Below are positions 1 to 9,809 of a DNA stretch of 64,000 nt, one piece after another. The position numbers were made by a program, and so were the translations under genes. The first letter of the stretch is position 1, and each line of letters starts with the position of its first letter. The notes beneath the pieces are model-generated. The model did not search any database, had not been told where the DNA came from, and saw nothing but the letters and a program-made list of their open reading frames with translations. This DNA is from Pacificibacter maritimus (GTDB taxonomy: Bacteria > Pseudomonadota > Alphaproteobacteria > Rhodobacterales > Rhodobacteraceae), in contig NZ_RKQK01000001.1 in NCBI RefSeq assembly GCF_003814915.1, forward strand, positions 1,318,031 to 1,382,030, in the 5' to 3' direction.

Positions 1-1
1 A

Positions 2-757
2 AACGCTGATGCGGCAGGCATCGAAGTCATCGCATATGATCGCCTCATCCGTGACAGCGCTCATGTTGATTACTACGCGACTTTCGACAATTTTAAGGTC
101 GGCGTCCAACAAGCATCCAGCCTTGTCTCAGGCCTAAAGGCGCGTTTTGGCGAAGGCCCCTACAACGTCGAATTGTTCGGCGGCTCACCTGACGACAACA
201 ACGCCTATTTCTTTTATAACGGCGCGATGTCAGTGCTTGATCCGCTCATCGAAGCGGGTGACGTAAACATCGTTTCTGGCCAAATGGGCATGGAAACTGT
301 GGGCACTTTGCGCTGGGATGGCGCAGTCGCACAAGCACGTATGGATAACCTGTTGTCAGCCCATTACACGCAAGACACCATCCACGGCGTACTCTCGCCA
401 TACGACGGGCTATCCATTGGTATTTTGTCGTCATTGAAGGGTGTCGGGTACGGATCTGGCGATCTCAAAATGCCGATCGTCTCGGGGCAAGATGCAGAAG
501 TGCCTTCTGTAAAATCCATGCTCGCGGGCGAACAATATTCAACAGTCTTTAAAGATACGCGCGAATTGGCGCGGGTCACAGTTGGAATGGTCGAAGCATT
601 GGTGAACGGCACAGAGCCTGAGATCAACGACACCGAAACCTACGATAACGGCGTCAAGGTGATCCCGTCATACTTGCTAGAACCCGTGTCGGTTGATGCA
701 AGCAATTGGAACGAAATCCTAGTCGATTCTGGCTATTATTCCGCTGACCAATTCTAA
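2..757 (+). CDS. chvE: Sugar ABC transporter substrate-binding protein, ChvE-like (5' partial)
   Basis: The reading frame is open from base 2, so the N-terminus and signal peptide lie outside the window. The visible 251 residues match the C-terminal two thirds of a periplasmic binding protein of the xylose/multiple-sugar family (ChvE/XylF type); recognisable pieces are AYDRLI near the left edge and the GSPDDNNA segment. It would deliver a monosaccharide such as arabinose, galactose or xylose to the ATPase and permease encoded 66 bases downstream. The following Weimberg genes make L-arabinose the likeliest ligand, which is inference. The internal ATG at 173 is not the true start, because conserved sequence continues upstream of it. 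Confidence 0.88.
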   Translation, partial: NADAAGIEVIAYDRLIRDSAHVDYYATFDNFKVGVQQASSLVSGLKARFGEGPYNVELFGGSPDDNNAYFFYNGAMSVLDPLIEAGDVNIVSGQMGMETVGTLRWDGAVAQARMDNLLSAHYTQDTIHGVLSPYDGLSIGILSSLKGVGYGSGDLKMPIVSGQDAEVPSVKSMLAGEQYSTVFKDTRELARVTVGMVEALVNGTEPEINDTETYDNGVKVIPSYLLEPVSVDASNWNEILVDSGYYSADQF

Positions 758-822
758 GCATTTTCCCTGACAAAGCTGTTCGTGGTCCCATCCACGAACA
801 GCCCTAAAAACGAGTCCCCACC

Positions 823-2343
823 ATGTCCCTTTTGTTGGAAATGAAGTCCATCACCAAGGAATTTCCTGGAGTGAAGGCATTGGACAACGTCAGCCTGACC
901 GTTGAAACTGGCGAAATCCACGCAATTTGCGGTGAAAACGGGGCTGGGAAATCCACCCTGATGAAGGTTCTGTCTGGCGTTTACCCGACGGGTTCCTACG
1001 ACGGAGAAATCCATTTCGATGGCGCGCACAGTACGTTCAAAGCCACTTCCGACAGCGAAGCCAAAGGCATCATTATCATCCACCAAGAGCTTGCGCTTGT
1101 GCCGTTATTATCGGTCGCGGAAAATATTTTCCTAGGCAATGAACGCGCCAAAAATGGCGTGATGAATTGGCACGAAACTTTTGATCGCACCAAGGGCCTA
1201 CTGGCCAAAGTCGGGCTGTCAGAAAACCCCGCCACCTTGGTCGACACCTTGGGTGTGGGCAAACAGCAACTGGTCGAAATCGCCAAAGCGCTGTCCAAAG
1301 ATGTGCGTCTTTTGATCCTTGATGAACCGACTGCGGCTTTGTCAGAAGCAGACAGCACTACACTTTTGGACCTGATGCTTGAATTGAAACGCCAAGGTGT
1401 CACTCAAATCATCATCAGCCATAAACTGAATGAAATCAAACGTGTGGCCGACAAAATCACGGTTATTCGTGATGGTGCCAGCGTGTCGACTCTTGATCTT
1501 GTGCAAGGCGAAGTGTCTGAAGATGACATCGTGCGCGACATGGTTGGTCGCGATATGTCGCAGCGCTACCCCACCCGCAGCCCGCGCGCAGGCGATATGC
1601 TGATGGAAGTCAGCGATTGGAACGTCTGGCACCCAGATCACGGCGATCGTCAAGTCATCGAAGGTGCAGGTTTCAATGTGCGTGCGGGCGAAGTCGTGGG
1701 TATCGCAGGCCTGATGGGCGCAGGGCGCACGGAACTTGCCATGAGCCTTTTCGGGCGCTCATACGGACAAAAAATTTCGGGGCAGATCAAAATTAGAGGC
1801 AAGGATACAGTTTTGAAAGACGTGCCAGCAGCAATTGATGCAGGCTTGGCTTACGTCACCGAGGATCGCAAATCTTTGGGCCTGCTTTTAGATGATACCA
1901 TTCAGCGCAATACCACCCTTGCGAACCTGCCAAAGATTGCGACGCGCGGTATTTTGGATGAAGGCAAAGAGGCCGACATCGCAGAAGGCTACCGTAAATC
2001 TTTACAAATCCGCACCCCATCCGTGCAGCAAATCGTTGGCAATCTGTCTGGAGGCAATCAGCAAAAGGTCGTGTTGGCCAAATGGCTGTTCACCGAACCC
2101 GATGTGTTGATCTTGGATGAACCGACCCGTGGCATTGATGTGGGCGCGAAATATGAAATTTACGGTCTCATAAATGATCTATCTGCCCACGATAAAGGGG
2201 TTGTGATGATTTCATCTGAGCTGCCCGAACTTTTGGGCATGTGTGATCGCATTTACGTCATGAACGAAGGCAAAATCGTGGGCGAATTATCAGCGCAAGA
2301 TGCCAGCCAAGAGCGCATCATGTCGATGATCGTGACCAATTGA
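823..2343 (+). CDS. gguA: Sugar ABC transporter ATP-binding protein, GguA/XylG type
   Basis: A double-length ATPase of 506 residues with two nucleotide-binding domains, as in RbsA/XylG/GguA. The first domain has Walker [10 protein letters not shown] at residues 37-45 and Walker [12 protein letters not shown]. The second has the degenerate P-loop typical of these proteins (GLMGAGRTE), an intact signature LSGGNQQK and Walker [10 protein letters not shown]. It energises import of the sugar bound by the upstream protein. The gene lies 9 bases before the permease gene, so the two are surely co-transcribed. Family and role are secure; the exact sugar is inferred from the catabolic genes that follow. 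Confidence 0.95.
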   Translation: MSLLLEMKSITKEFPGVKALDNVSLTVETGEIHAICGENGAGKSTLMKVLSGVYPTGSYDGEIHFDGAHSTFKATSDSEAKGIIIIHQELALVPLLSVAENIFLGNERAKNGVMNWHETFDRTKGLLAKVGLSENPATLVDTLGVGKQQLVEIAKALSKDVRLLILDEPTAALSEADSTTLLDLMLELKRQGVTQIIISHKLNEIKRVADKITVIRDGASVSTLDLVQGEVSEDDIVRDMVGRDMSQRYPTRSPRAGDMLMEVSDWNVWHPDHGDRQVIEGAGFNVRAGEVVGIAGLMGAGRTELAMSLFGRSYGQKISGQIKIRGKDTVLKDVPAAIDAGLAYVTEDRKSLGLLLDDTIQRNTTLANLPKIATRGILDEGKEADIAEGYRKSLQIRTPSVQQIVGNLSGGNQQKVVLAKWLFTEPDVLILDEPTRGIDVGAKYEIYGLINDLSAHDKGVVMISSELPELLGMCDRIYVMNEGKIVGELSAQDASQERIMSMIVTN

Positions 2344-2352
2344 GGAAAAGAA

Positions 2353-3543
2353 ATGACAGATAAAACTGCACAACCCGCCCAGATGGATGTGAAATCCTAT
2401 TTGGCCAAACACCTTCGTGAATACGGTCTACTGGTTGCTCTGATCGCCATCATGGGGTTCTTTCAAATCATGACAGACGGCACCATGTTGCGCGCCGTAA
2501 ATATCACTAACCTGTTCTTACAAAACAGCTATATCATCATCATGGCGCTTGGCATGTTGGTGGTCATTGTCGCGGGGCATATCGACCTTTCGGTGGGATC
2601 GGTTATGGGGTTTGTCGGCGCTTTGGCGGCTGTTTTGATCGTTAATTGGGACATGAGCGTTTGGACAACAATTCCCATCTGTCTCGTCGTTGGCGGATTG
2701 ATTGGGGCCGCCCAAGGCTATTGGGTCGCCTATTGGAAAATCCCAAGTTTTATCGTGACGCTTGCAGGTATGTTGGTGTTTCGCGGCATGTCTTTGTGGC
2801 TGCTTGAAGGCCAATCTGTTGGCCCCTTCCCGAAAGAGTTTCAGATCCTGTCCACAGGGTTTGTGCCTGATGTCTTTGGCATTGGTCGCCCGAATGGCAC
2901 AGCGCTTGCAGCAGGCGCAATCGCGATCAGCGTGATCTTATGGCTGGGCTTGCGCGGACGCGCTCGCAACCGTCAATATGGGGTACCTGATGAACCCATG
3001 GCGTTCTTTGTGATACGCAATGCCATCGTGATGGGCGCATTGATGTTTGTGGCGTATAAATTATCCACATTCCGCGGCCTGCCAAACGTGTTGATTTCGA
3101 TGGCGCTTTTAACCGTGGTCTATGCCTTTATCACAGAAAACACAGTGATCGGTCGCCGCATTTACGCGCTTGGAGGCAATGAAAAAGCCGCCAAACTGTC
3201 AGGTACACGCACCGAACGGTTAACATTTTTGGCCTTTGTCAACATGGGCGTTCTGGCGGCCTTCGCGGGATTAATCTTTGCGGCGCGTCTCAACACAGCC
3301 ACGCCCAAAGCGGGCTTTGCTGTAGAGCTTGATGTGATCGCAGCCGTGTTTATCGGCGGGGCATCCATGTCTGGTGGATCAGGTAAAATTATCGGCGCAG
3401 TCGTCGGCGCCTTCATCATGGGCGTGCTGAACAACGGCATGTCGATCATGGGCATCGGCATCGACTATCAACAGATCATCAAAGGGCTGGTGTTGCTCGC
3501 AGCTGTGATTTTCGACGTCTACAACAAACGCAAACAAAGCTGA
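2353..3543 (+). CDS. gguB: Sugar ABC transporter permease, GguB/XylH type
   Basis: A 396-residue polytopic membrane protein of the BPD_transp_2 family. It has about ten hydrophobic segments, the LSVGSVMGFVGA segment and the ALGGNEKAAKLSG cytoplasmic loop that contacts the ATPase in ribose/xylose/multiple-sugar permeases. It forms the channel of the importer with the GguA-like ATPase. It starts 9 bases after the ATPase gene and ends 8 bases before the dehydratase gene, which ties transport to catabolism in one operon. Its length is usual for XylH/GguB and larger than RbsC. Confidence 0.94.
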   Translation: MTDKTAQPAQMDVKSYLAKHLREYGLLVALIAIMGFFQIMTDGTMLRAVNITNLFLQNSYIIIMALGMLVVIVAGHIDLSVGSVMGFVGALAAVLIVNWDMSVWTTIPICLVVGGLIGAAQGYWVAYWKIPSFIVTLAGMLVFRGMSLWLLEGQSVGPFPKEFQILSTGFVPDVFGIGRPNGTALAAGAIAISVILWLGLRGRARNRQYGVPDEPMAFFVIRNAIVMGALMFVAYKLSTFRGLPNVLISMALLTVVYAFITENTVIGRRIYALGGNEKAAKLSGTRTERLTFLAFVNMGVLAAFAGLIFAARLNTATPKAGFAVELDVIAAVFIGGASMSGGSGKIIGAVVGAFIMGVLNNGMSIMGIGIDYQQIIKGLVLLAAVIFDVYNKRKQS

Positions 3544-3551
3544 GGCAGAAC

Positions 3552-5294
3552 ATGACTTTTACTCCCGCAAAATGGCCTCGCACGCTTCGCAGTCAACATT
3601 GGTACGGCGGCACATCACGCGATGCGATTTACCACCGTGGTTGGATGAAAAACCAAGGCTACCCAAGTGATGTCTTCGATGGGCGTCCTATCATCGGCAT
3701 CATGAACACATGGTCTGATTTGACCCCCTGCAATGGCCACCTGCGCGAGCTGGCAGAAAAAGTCAAAGCTGGCATTTGGGAGGCAGGCGGATTTCCTGTC
3801 GAAGTGCCTGTGTTTTCGGCTTCAGAAAACACATTTCGCCCAACGGCGATGATGTTTCGCAATCTTGCGGCGATGGCAATAGAAGAACAATTGAGCGCTC
3901 AGCCCATTGATGGGGCTGTGTTGCTGGTGGGCTGCGATAAAACCACACCAAGCCTTATCATGGCAGCGGCCTCCACAGATATTCCATCTATCGTGGTCAC
4001 AGGTGGGCCAATGCTCAACGGTTCTTTTCGCGGCGAACGCGTTGGCTCTGGCACGCATCTGTGGAAATTCTCGGAAGCCGTGAAAGCAGGCGAGATGTCG
4101 CAAGAAGATTTCCTTGAGGCCGAACAATCTATGAGCCGCTCTAGCGGGACATGCAACACAATGGGCACGGCATCGTCGATGGCATCCATGGCCGAAGCTT
4201 TGGGCATGGCTTTGTCTGGCAATGCGGCCATCCCAGCCGTGGACAGCCGCCGCCGCGTTATGGCGCAAATATCAGGACGCCGCATTGTGCAAATGGTCAA
4301 GGACGACCTGAAACCATCAGACATTTTGACAAAGGACGCCTTTGAAAACGCGATCCGCACCAATGCCGCTATCGGCGGATCGACCAATGCTGTGATCCAT
4401 CTTTTGGCGATCGCAGGGCGTGTGGGTATTGATTTAACATTAGATGATTGGGATCGCTGCGGGCGCGATGTGGCGACAATTGTGAACCTTATGCCATCGG
4501 GAAAATACCTGATGGAAGAATTTTTCTACGCAGGCGGCTTGCCTGTGGTGCTGCGCAATCTTGGCGAAGCAGGTCAGCTGCATAAAGACGCACTGACCGT
4601 ATCTGGCGATACCATTTGGTCGGATGTCAAAGATGTACAAAACCACAACGAAGACGTAATTCGCCCCGCCCAAAACGCATTGACGCAACAAGGTGGGATC
4701 GTCGTGCTTAAGGGCAATCTTGCCCCCAAAGGCGCGGTTCTGAAACCTTCAGCCGCTTCACCGCATTTGTTGAAACACCGTGGTCGTGCGGTCGTCTTTG
4801 AAGACATCGATGATTACAAAGCCAAAATCGAAGATGATGATTTGGACATCGACGAGACCTGCATCATGGTGCTGAAAAACTGTGGCCCCAAAGGCTATCC
4901 TGGCATGTCCGAGGTCGGCAATATGGGTTTACCCCCCAAGGTTTTGAAAAAGGGTATCACAGATATGGTGCGTATTTCTGATGCGCGCATGTCAGGCACA
5001 GCCTACGGCACAGTTATCTTGCATACAGCCCCAGAAGCCGCAGCAGGCGGGCCTTTGGCCGTCGTGCAAAACGGCGATATGATTGAAGTGGATGTCGACG
5101 CGCGCAAGTTGCAACTTGATATTTCACAAGCCGAACTTGACGCACGCTTGCAAAACTGGTCACCGCCAAAAGACGTGGCAAAAACGGGCTATGGCTGGCT
5201 GCACCACGCCCATGTCGAAGGTGCTGATACAGGCGCGGATCTTGATTTCTTAAAAGGATGTCGCGGCGCCCCAATTCCAAAGGAATCTCATTAA
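3552..5294 (+). CDS. araD: L-arabonate dehydratase (IlvD/Edd family)
   Basis: A 580-residue IlvD/Edd-family dehydratase converting L-arabonate to 2-keto-3-deoxy-L-arabonate. The sequence follows the rhizobial L-arabonate dehydratase nearly throughout: WYGGTSRDAIYHRGW near the N-terminus, the Fe-S cysteine motifs TPCNGH, VGCDKTTPS and SGTCNTMGT, and the C-terminal DLDFLKGCRG. Dihydroxy-acid dehydratases (IlvD) lack this N-terminus, so a sugar-acid substrate is well supported. It belongs to the Weimberg-type oxidative pentose pathway, in the cytoplasm. The stop codon overlaps the start of the next gene by one base. A related acid such as D-fuconate could also be used. The symbol follows rhizobial usage and is not the E. 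coli epimerase araD. Confidence 0.93.
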   Translation: MTFTPAKWPRTLRSQHWYGGTSRDAIYHRGWMKNQGYPSDVFDGRPIIGIMNTWSDLTPCNGHLRELAEKVKAGIWEAGGFPVEVPVFSASENTFRPTAMMFRNLAAMAIEEQLSAQPIDGAVLLVGCDKTTPSLIMAAASTDIPSIVVTGGPMLNGSFRGERVGSGTHLWKFSEAVKAGEMSQEDFLEAEQSMSRSSGTCNTMGTASSMASMAEALGMALSGNAAIPAVDSRRRVMAQISGRRIVQMVKDDLKPSDILTKDAFENAIRTNAAIGGSTNAVIHLLAIAGRVGIDLTLDDWDRCGRDVATIVNLMPSGKYLMEEFFYAGGLPVVLRNLGEAGQLHKDALTVSGDTIWSDVKDVQNHNEDVIRPAQNALTQQGGIVVLKGNLAPKGAVLKPSAASPHLLKHRGRAVVFEDIDDYKAKIEDDDLDIDETCIMVLKNCGPKGYPGMSEVGNMGLPPKVLKKGITDMVRISDARMSGTAYGTVILHTAPEAAAGGPLAVVQNGDMIEVDVDARKLQLDISQAELDARLQNWSPPKDVAKTGYGWLHHAHVEGADTGADLDFLKGCRGAPIPKESH

Positions 5295-6214
5295 TGGAAA
5301 TCGCATTGGTCGGCATTGGTGAAATCGCTAAGGCACAACATATCCCTTCTATCGCGGCCTCGCCCAATTGGAAATTGGCCGCCACAGTATCGCGCTTTGC
5401 AAACTTACACGACGTGCCTAACTTTACGGATTTTGACGAGATGCTCAGCGCTTGCCCAAATATCCGTGTTGTATCTTTGTGCACACCGCCTGTGCCCCGT
5501 TTCAACTATGCTTTGGCGGCGCTGAAAGCGGGGCGTCATGTGATGTTAGAAAAGCCCCCAGGCGCGACCTTGAGCGAATGCCAAACATTGCTGGATGTTG
5601 CGAAAGACCAAGGTGTGACGCTGTTTTCGACATGGCACTCACGCGAGGCTGTGATGGTACAATCCGCCAAAGAGTGGCTGGCAGGTGCAATAGTGCACGA
5701 CCTGCAAATCATTTGGAAAGAAGACGTGCGCCGCTGGCACCCCGATCAGGAATGGATATGGGAACCGGGCGGAATGGGAGTGCTTGATCCAGGCATCAAT
5801 GCCTTGTCGATCTTGACTGAAATCCTGCCTGATCCAATCCATATTCGCGCTGCGCGTCTTGACGTGCCTGAAGGCCGGCAAACGCCAATCGCTGCCTTTT
5901 TGGAGTTCGCGCATCCACATGGTGCGACAGTCACAGCGGATTTGGATTGGCGTCAAACTGGACCGCAGACTTGGGATATAAAAGCGCAAACAGACAAAGG
6001 CACATTGCATCTTAGCCAAGGCGGTGCGGTCCTTGAAATCAACGGAGCCCCCGTGAATGCACCGCATAATCACGGCGAATACCTCTGCCTTTACACCAAG
6101 ATGGCCAACCTTGTGGCCAAAGGGGAATGCGATGTCGATCTCGCGCCACTCCGCCATGTGGCGGATGCATTCATGCTGGGACATCGCGCGACGACAGACC
6201 CCTTCGACTGGTAA
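5294..6214 (+). CDS. L-arabinose/D-galactose 1-dehydrogenase (Gfo/Idh/MocA family)
   Basis: A 306-residue NAD(P)-dependent aldose 1-dehydrogenase catalysing the first pathway step, aldose to aldonolactone. The N-terminal Rossmann motif is GIGEIAKAQH. EKPPGA (the conserved EKP lysine), the WKEDVRRWHP stretch and WEPGGMGVLDPGIN closely resemble Azospirillum L-arabinose 1-dehydrogenase and galactose 1-dehydrogenases. The start is set at the ATG overlapping the dehydratase stop (TAATG); a longer reading from 5258 adds 12 residues that do not look like family sequence. Translational coupling with the dehydratase is likely. Confidence 0.88.
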   Translation: MEIALVGIGEIAKAQHIPSIAASPNWKLAATVSRFANLHDVPNFTDFDEMLSACPNIRVVSLCTPPVPRFNYALAALKAGRHVMLEKPPGATLSECQTLLDVAKDQGVTLFSTWHSREAVMVQSAKEWLAGAIVHDLQIIWKEDVRRWHPDQEWIWEPGGMGVLDPGINALSILTEILPDPIHIRAARLDVPEGRQTPIAAFLEFAHPHGATVTADLDWRQTGPQTWDIKAQTDKGTLHLSQGGAVLEINGAPVNAPHNHGEYLCLYTKMANLVAKGECDVDLAPLRHVADAFMLGHRATTDPFDW

Positions 6215-6240
6215 ATCTCTTTTCCGAAAAGGACATCTCT

Positions 6241-7155
6241 ATGACCGCAACCTATTCTGGCATTTGGCCCGTTGCGCCCACGCCCTTTCACCCTGACGGC
6301 ACCCTAGATCTTGACGGAATGAAACGCGCCCTTGATTGCTTGATCGACCAAGGTGCTGACGGCATTTGCATTCTCGCGAATTTTTCGGAACAGTTTTTGA
6401 TCTCGGATGACGAGCGCGAAATCCTGACCCGTTTGTGCATGGACCATGTCGACGGACGCGTGCCTGTCATTGTCACGATCAGCCATTTTGCAACCCCGAT
6501 TGTTATTGCGCGCGCGCAGCTCGCAAAGGATTTGGGCGCTCATAGCGTGATGATGATGCCGCCTTACCACGGGGCTTTGCTGAAAGGCACAGCGCAACAA
6601 ACCTATGAGCAATTCGCAGCCGTGGGCAAAGTCGGCATCCCGATTATGGTGCAAGATGCACCTTTGTCTGGCGTTGATTTACCCACCTCTTTATTGGTGA
6701 AGATGGCGCAAGAAATTGAAATGGTAAAACTGTTCAAAATCGAATGCCCACGCGCAGCAAATAAGCTGCGTGATCTTATTGCGATGGGCGGCGATGCCAT
6801 CGAAGGCCCGTTTGACGGCGAAGAAGGCATTACCCTGCTTGCCGATCTTGATGCGGGTGCGACGGGTTCTATGACCTCGGGCATGATTGTCGATCAAATC
6901 AAACCTGTACTGACGGCCCATCGCGAAGGCCGCTTTGATGATGCCACAGCGGCCTACGGTCGTGTTGCGATGGTCATAAACCACGAAAACCGTCAATGCG
7001 GCTGGCAATCTTGCAAGGTCGCGATGGTTGCTGGTGGTGTCATCAAATCCGACTTCTGTCGTCACCCGATCCCTCAGCTCCACCCTGATATCAAGGCGCG
7101 CCTTATCTCGCTGCTGACACCGCTGGACCCTTTGGTTCTGCGTTGGGGTCGCTGA
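6241..7155 (+). CDS. 2-keto-3-deoxy-L-arabonate dehydratase (DapA superfamily)
   Basis: A 304-residue member of the dihydrodipicolinate synthase/N-acetylneuraminate lyase superfamily. It aligns with Azospirillum 2-keto-3-deoxy-L-arabonate dehydratase (EC 4.2.1.43): ADGICILANFSEQF, the Schiff-base lysine in VKLFKIECP, GGDAIEGPFDGEE and the C-terminal LDPLVLRWG. It would dehydrate 2-keto-3-deoxyarabonate to 2-oxoglutarate semialdehyde. This makes the route the Weimberg branch and not the aldolase (Dahms) branch. It starts 26 bases after the dehydrogenase, with a purine-rich AAAAGGA upstream. The frame can be read upstream to 6127, but that overlaps the dehydrogenase and is not homologous. Confidence 0.92.
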   Translation: MTATYSGIWPVAPTPFHPDGTLDLDGMKRALDCLIDQGADGICILANFSEQFLISDDEREILTRLCMDHVDGRVPVIVTISHFATPIVIARAQLAKDLGAHSVMMMPPYHGALLKGTAQQTYEQFAAVGKVGIPIMVQDAPLSGVDLPTSLLVKMAQEIEMVKLFKIECPRAANKLRDLIAMGGDAIEGPFDGEEGITLLADLDAGATGSMTSGMIVDQIKPVLTAHREGRFDDATAAYGRVAMVINHENRQCGWQSCKVAMVAGGVIKSDFCRHPIPQLHPDIKARLISLLTPLDPLVLRWGR

Positions 7156-7178
7156 AACACATATTTTAGGAACATGCT

Positions 7179-8687
7179 ATGACTTTTACACCACACGGAA
7201 AATCCCTGATCGCAGGACAGTGGATCGCAAGCAGCAGCCACTTCACAAGCGCGCCAAGCCACGGTGCTGCCCATGTTTTTTCCAACGGCACATCAGAGAT
7301 GGTGAATGAAGCTGTCGAAGCCGCAGAAGACGCATTTTGGAGCTACGGCTACAGCTCCGCTCAAGAACGCGCCACATTTCTGAATGCGATCGCCGATGAA
7401 ATCGACGCACGCGCCGATCAGATCACCGACATTGGCACCCGCGAGACAGGCCTGCCTGAGGGACGTTTGCAAGGCGAACGTGGACGTACTGTTGGCCAGT
7501 TGCGCATGTTTGCGACGCATATTTTGTCAGACGACTATCTGGATTTGCGTCACGACAAAGCATTGCCTGATCGCACACCTTTGCCGCGTTCAGATTTGCA
7601 AATGATCCAACGCCCTATCGGCCCTGTTGCCGTTTTCGGTGCCTCTAATTTCCCACTCGCATTTTCCACCGCGGGCGGTGACACAGCAGCAGCCTTGGCT
7701 GCGGGTTGTCCTGTGGTTGTCAAAGGCCACCAAGCCCACCCTGGCACAGGCGAAATCATTGCCGAAGCCATCCATGCGGCCATTCAGTCTTGTGGTGTGC
7801 ACCAAGGCGTTTTCAGCTTGGTTCAAGGTGACACAATCGAGGTCGGCCAGACCTTGGTGCAACATCCCTTGATCACTGCGGTGGGCTTTACGGGGTCACT
7901 GCGCGGCGGGCGCGCTTTGTTCGATCTTTGCGCCGCGCGTCCCAATCCCATCCCGTTCTTCGGTGAACTTGGATCAATCAATCCGATGTTCTTGTTGCCC
8001 CACGCGGTTGCAGCACGCGGGAGTGAAATTGCGGCGGGCTGGGCTGGGTCACTCACCATGGGCGCGGGGCAGTTTTGCACCAATCCTGGCGTTGCGATTG
8101 TGACCGAAGGTCCAGAGGCCGATGCGCTTGCCGAAACGATGAAAACCGCATTGGCCGAAACTACGCCCCAAACCATGCTGACCTCAGGAATCGCAAAGGC
8201 ATATGTGAGCGGGCGCGATACCGTGAAAGAAGCAGCACACATTGAAACCCTGTTGACGTCAAAATGCGAAGCGCGCAGCGCAACCCCCAGTTTTTTCAAA
8301 ACGGATGCGCAGACATGGCTTTCAACCCCTGCAATACAAGAAGAGGTTTTTGGTCCGCTGGCCATCATGGTTACCGTCAAAGATACGTCTGAAATGCAAA
8401 CAGTCGCCAAGGCGCTACAGGGCCAACTTACTTGCACATTGCATATGGACAGCGGTGACCTTGAAATGGCGACAAAACTGTTGCCAATTTTGGAACGCAA
8501 AGCAGGGCGCTTGCTTGCCAACGGGTTCCCGACGGGCGTCGAAGTCTGCGATGCAATGGTACATGGTGGGCCCTACCCCGCATCGACAAACTTTGGCGCA
8601 ACATCAGTTGGCACATTGGCTATCCGCCGCTTTCTGCGGCCTGTATGTTACCAAGACATGGGTGCGCTCAGTCCGATTACACAGTAA
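7179..8687 (+). CDS. 2-oxoglutarate semialdehyde (2,5-dioxovalerate) dehydrogenase
   Basis: A 502-residue aldehyde dehydrogenase with the expected catalytic residues: Asn in GASNFP near 157, Glu263 in FFGELG and the nucleophile Cys300 in GAGQFCTNPG. The FPLAFSTAGGDTAAALAAG and FGELGSINP segments are typical of alpha-ketoglutaric semialdehyde dehydrogenases of the arabinose/glucarate pathways. It oxidises 2-oxoglutarate semialdehyde to 2-oxoglutarate with NAD(P), the last Weimberg step, feeding the TCA cycle. It is the last clear member of the operon, 23 bases after the KDA dehydratase gene. Confidence 0.93.
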   Translation: MTFTPHGKSLIAGQWIASSSHFTSAPSHGAAHVFSNGTSEMVNEAVEAAEDAFWSYGYSSAQERATFLNAIADEIDARADQITDIGTRETGLPEGRLQGERGRTVGQLRMFATHILSDDYLDLRHDKALPDRTPLPRSDLQMIQRPIGPVAVFGASNFPLAFSTAGGDTAAALAAGCPVVVKGHQAHPGTGEIIAEAIHAAIQSCGVHQGVFSLVQGDTIEVGQTLVQHPLITAVGFTGSLRGGRALFDLCAARPNPIPFFGELGSINPMFLLPHAVAARGSEIAAGWAGSLTMGAGQFCTNPGVAIVTEGPEADALAETMKTALAETTPQTMLTSGIAKAYVSGRDTVKEAAHIETLLTSKCEARSATPSFFKTDAQTWLSTPAIQEEVFGPLAIMVTVKDTSEMQTVAKALQGQLTCTLHMDSGDLEMATKLLPILERKAGRLLANGFPTGVEVCDAMVHGGPYPASTNFGATSVGTLAIRRFLRPVCYQDMGALSPITQ

Positions 8688-8831
8688 AGGCACAAAGGGC
8701 AGCAATGACACCAATAGGCAATTGATCCGTAATGTTCACAAAATCAATCTTAGACATTATATCAATCAATTTCTATGATAGGTATTCGCACTTTAGTCTG
8801 CTGCGAAGAACTTTATTGTAAAGGAAATACC

Positions 8832-9728
8832 ATGCCAGCTCCGTCCTCCGTTATCACCCTTGGTACAGCAGGTGGCCCGATGCAGAACCCAGCACGTGCA
8901 CAGCCTGCACATGTTCTGATGAATGGCCAGAACCCTATCCTAATTGACTGCGGTGAAGCTGCAATGGGGCAGTTGAAACGCGCAGGTATTGAATACCGCG
9001 ACGTGAATCACATTTTTCTAACGCACCACCATTTCGACCATATCGGCAGCCTTTTCGCCTGCCTTGGCTTGAACATGATGACACAGCGCCGCCAACCGCT
9101 TTGCATCTACGGGCCTGCAGGCACGCAGTCTATTGTTGATGGTTTATGCGCGGCTTGTGATGTGCCAAACGCCATTGGTTTCGGAATTCCGGGGCAACAG
9201 CTTCCACACCCACGTGACTTTGTGAAAGTGACAGAGATTGCGCCAGGCGATGAGATCACGCTGGACGATCTAAAAATGACATGCTGTGAAAACACACATT
9301 ACCGCACCGAAGATCAATTCGGCCAAGAAGGTCACGTGTCGCTGTCTTTGCGTTTTGATCTGGCGGATCGTAGTGTCGTGTTTACGGGCGACACCGGCCC
9401 TTGCGAGGCACTTATCACGCTCAGTCAAGGCGCGGATCTGATCGTTGGCGAAATGATGGACCTTGATATCACTTTGGGGCGCATTCGCGGCTTGAACAAG
9501 GACATGCCTGAAGATCGCATTCAGATGATCAAATCCCATTTGTCAAAGCACCACATCAATGCAGAAGATCTTGCGAATATTGCAAAATCATCAGGCGCAA
9601 AAGAAGTTGTCGCTGTGCATTTCCCTCCTGGAATCGCGACTCCAGATACAGCGCAAGGCTATGTTGACCGCGTTGCCGCTATTTTTGATGGGAAGTTCTC
9701 AATCGGGCAGGATCTCGCAGAATACTAA
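8832..9728 (+). CDS. MBL-fold metallo-hydrolase (RNase Z/lactonase-like)
   Basis: A 298-residue metallo-beta-lactamase-fold protein with the metal motif THHHFDH (His65, His67, Asp69, His70) and a later FTGDTGPCE segment. The start is the ATG behind AAGGAAATACC; an upstream reading from 8775 adds unrelated residues. The family includes RNase Z-like phosphodiesterases, arylsulfatases and lactonases, so the substrate cannot be read off. It follows the arabinose operon after 144 bases and ends at a strong hairpin terminator. A role as the missing arabinonolactonase is possible but unproven. No signal peptide is visible. Confidence 0.82.
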   Translation: MPAPSSVITLGTAGGPMQNPARAQPAHVLMNGQNPILIDCGEAAMGQLKRAGIEYRDVNHIFLTHHHFDHIGSLFACLGLNMMTQRRQPLCIYGPAGTQSIVDGLCAACDVPNAIGFGIPGQQLPHPRDFVKVTEIAPGDEITLDDLKMTCCENTHYRTEDQFGQEGHVSLSLRFDLADRSVVFTGDTGPCEALITLSQGADLIVGEMMDLDITLGRIRGLNKDMPEDRIQMIKSHLSKHHINAEDLANIAKSSGAKEVVAVHFPPGIATPDTAQGYVDRVAAIFDGKFSIGQDLAEY

Positions 9729-9760
9729 GCCCTTCGTGCGAATTTAGTGACCAACGAAAA

Positions 9761-9792
9761 ACACCCGCTCTTTTGGAGCGGGTGTTTCTTTG
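9761..9792. terminator. Bidirectional hairpin terminator
   Basis: A perfect 10-bp stem (acacccgctc and its complement) with loop ttttg is flanked by an A-run on the left and a T-rich run on the right. It can therefore stop transcription in both directions. It lies between the convergent MBL hydrolase and spondin-like genes. Confidence 0.85.
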
Positions 9793-9809
9793 TGTAATGT
9801 CAGGGCGAT

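Noticed and set aside
7823-8521. Minus-strand open frame of 232 codons in the aldehyde dehydrogenase gene
   Set aside because: Shadow of a full-length dehydrogenase with all catalytic residues in place.
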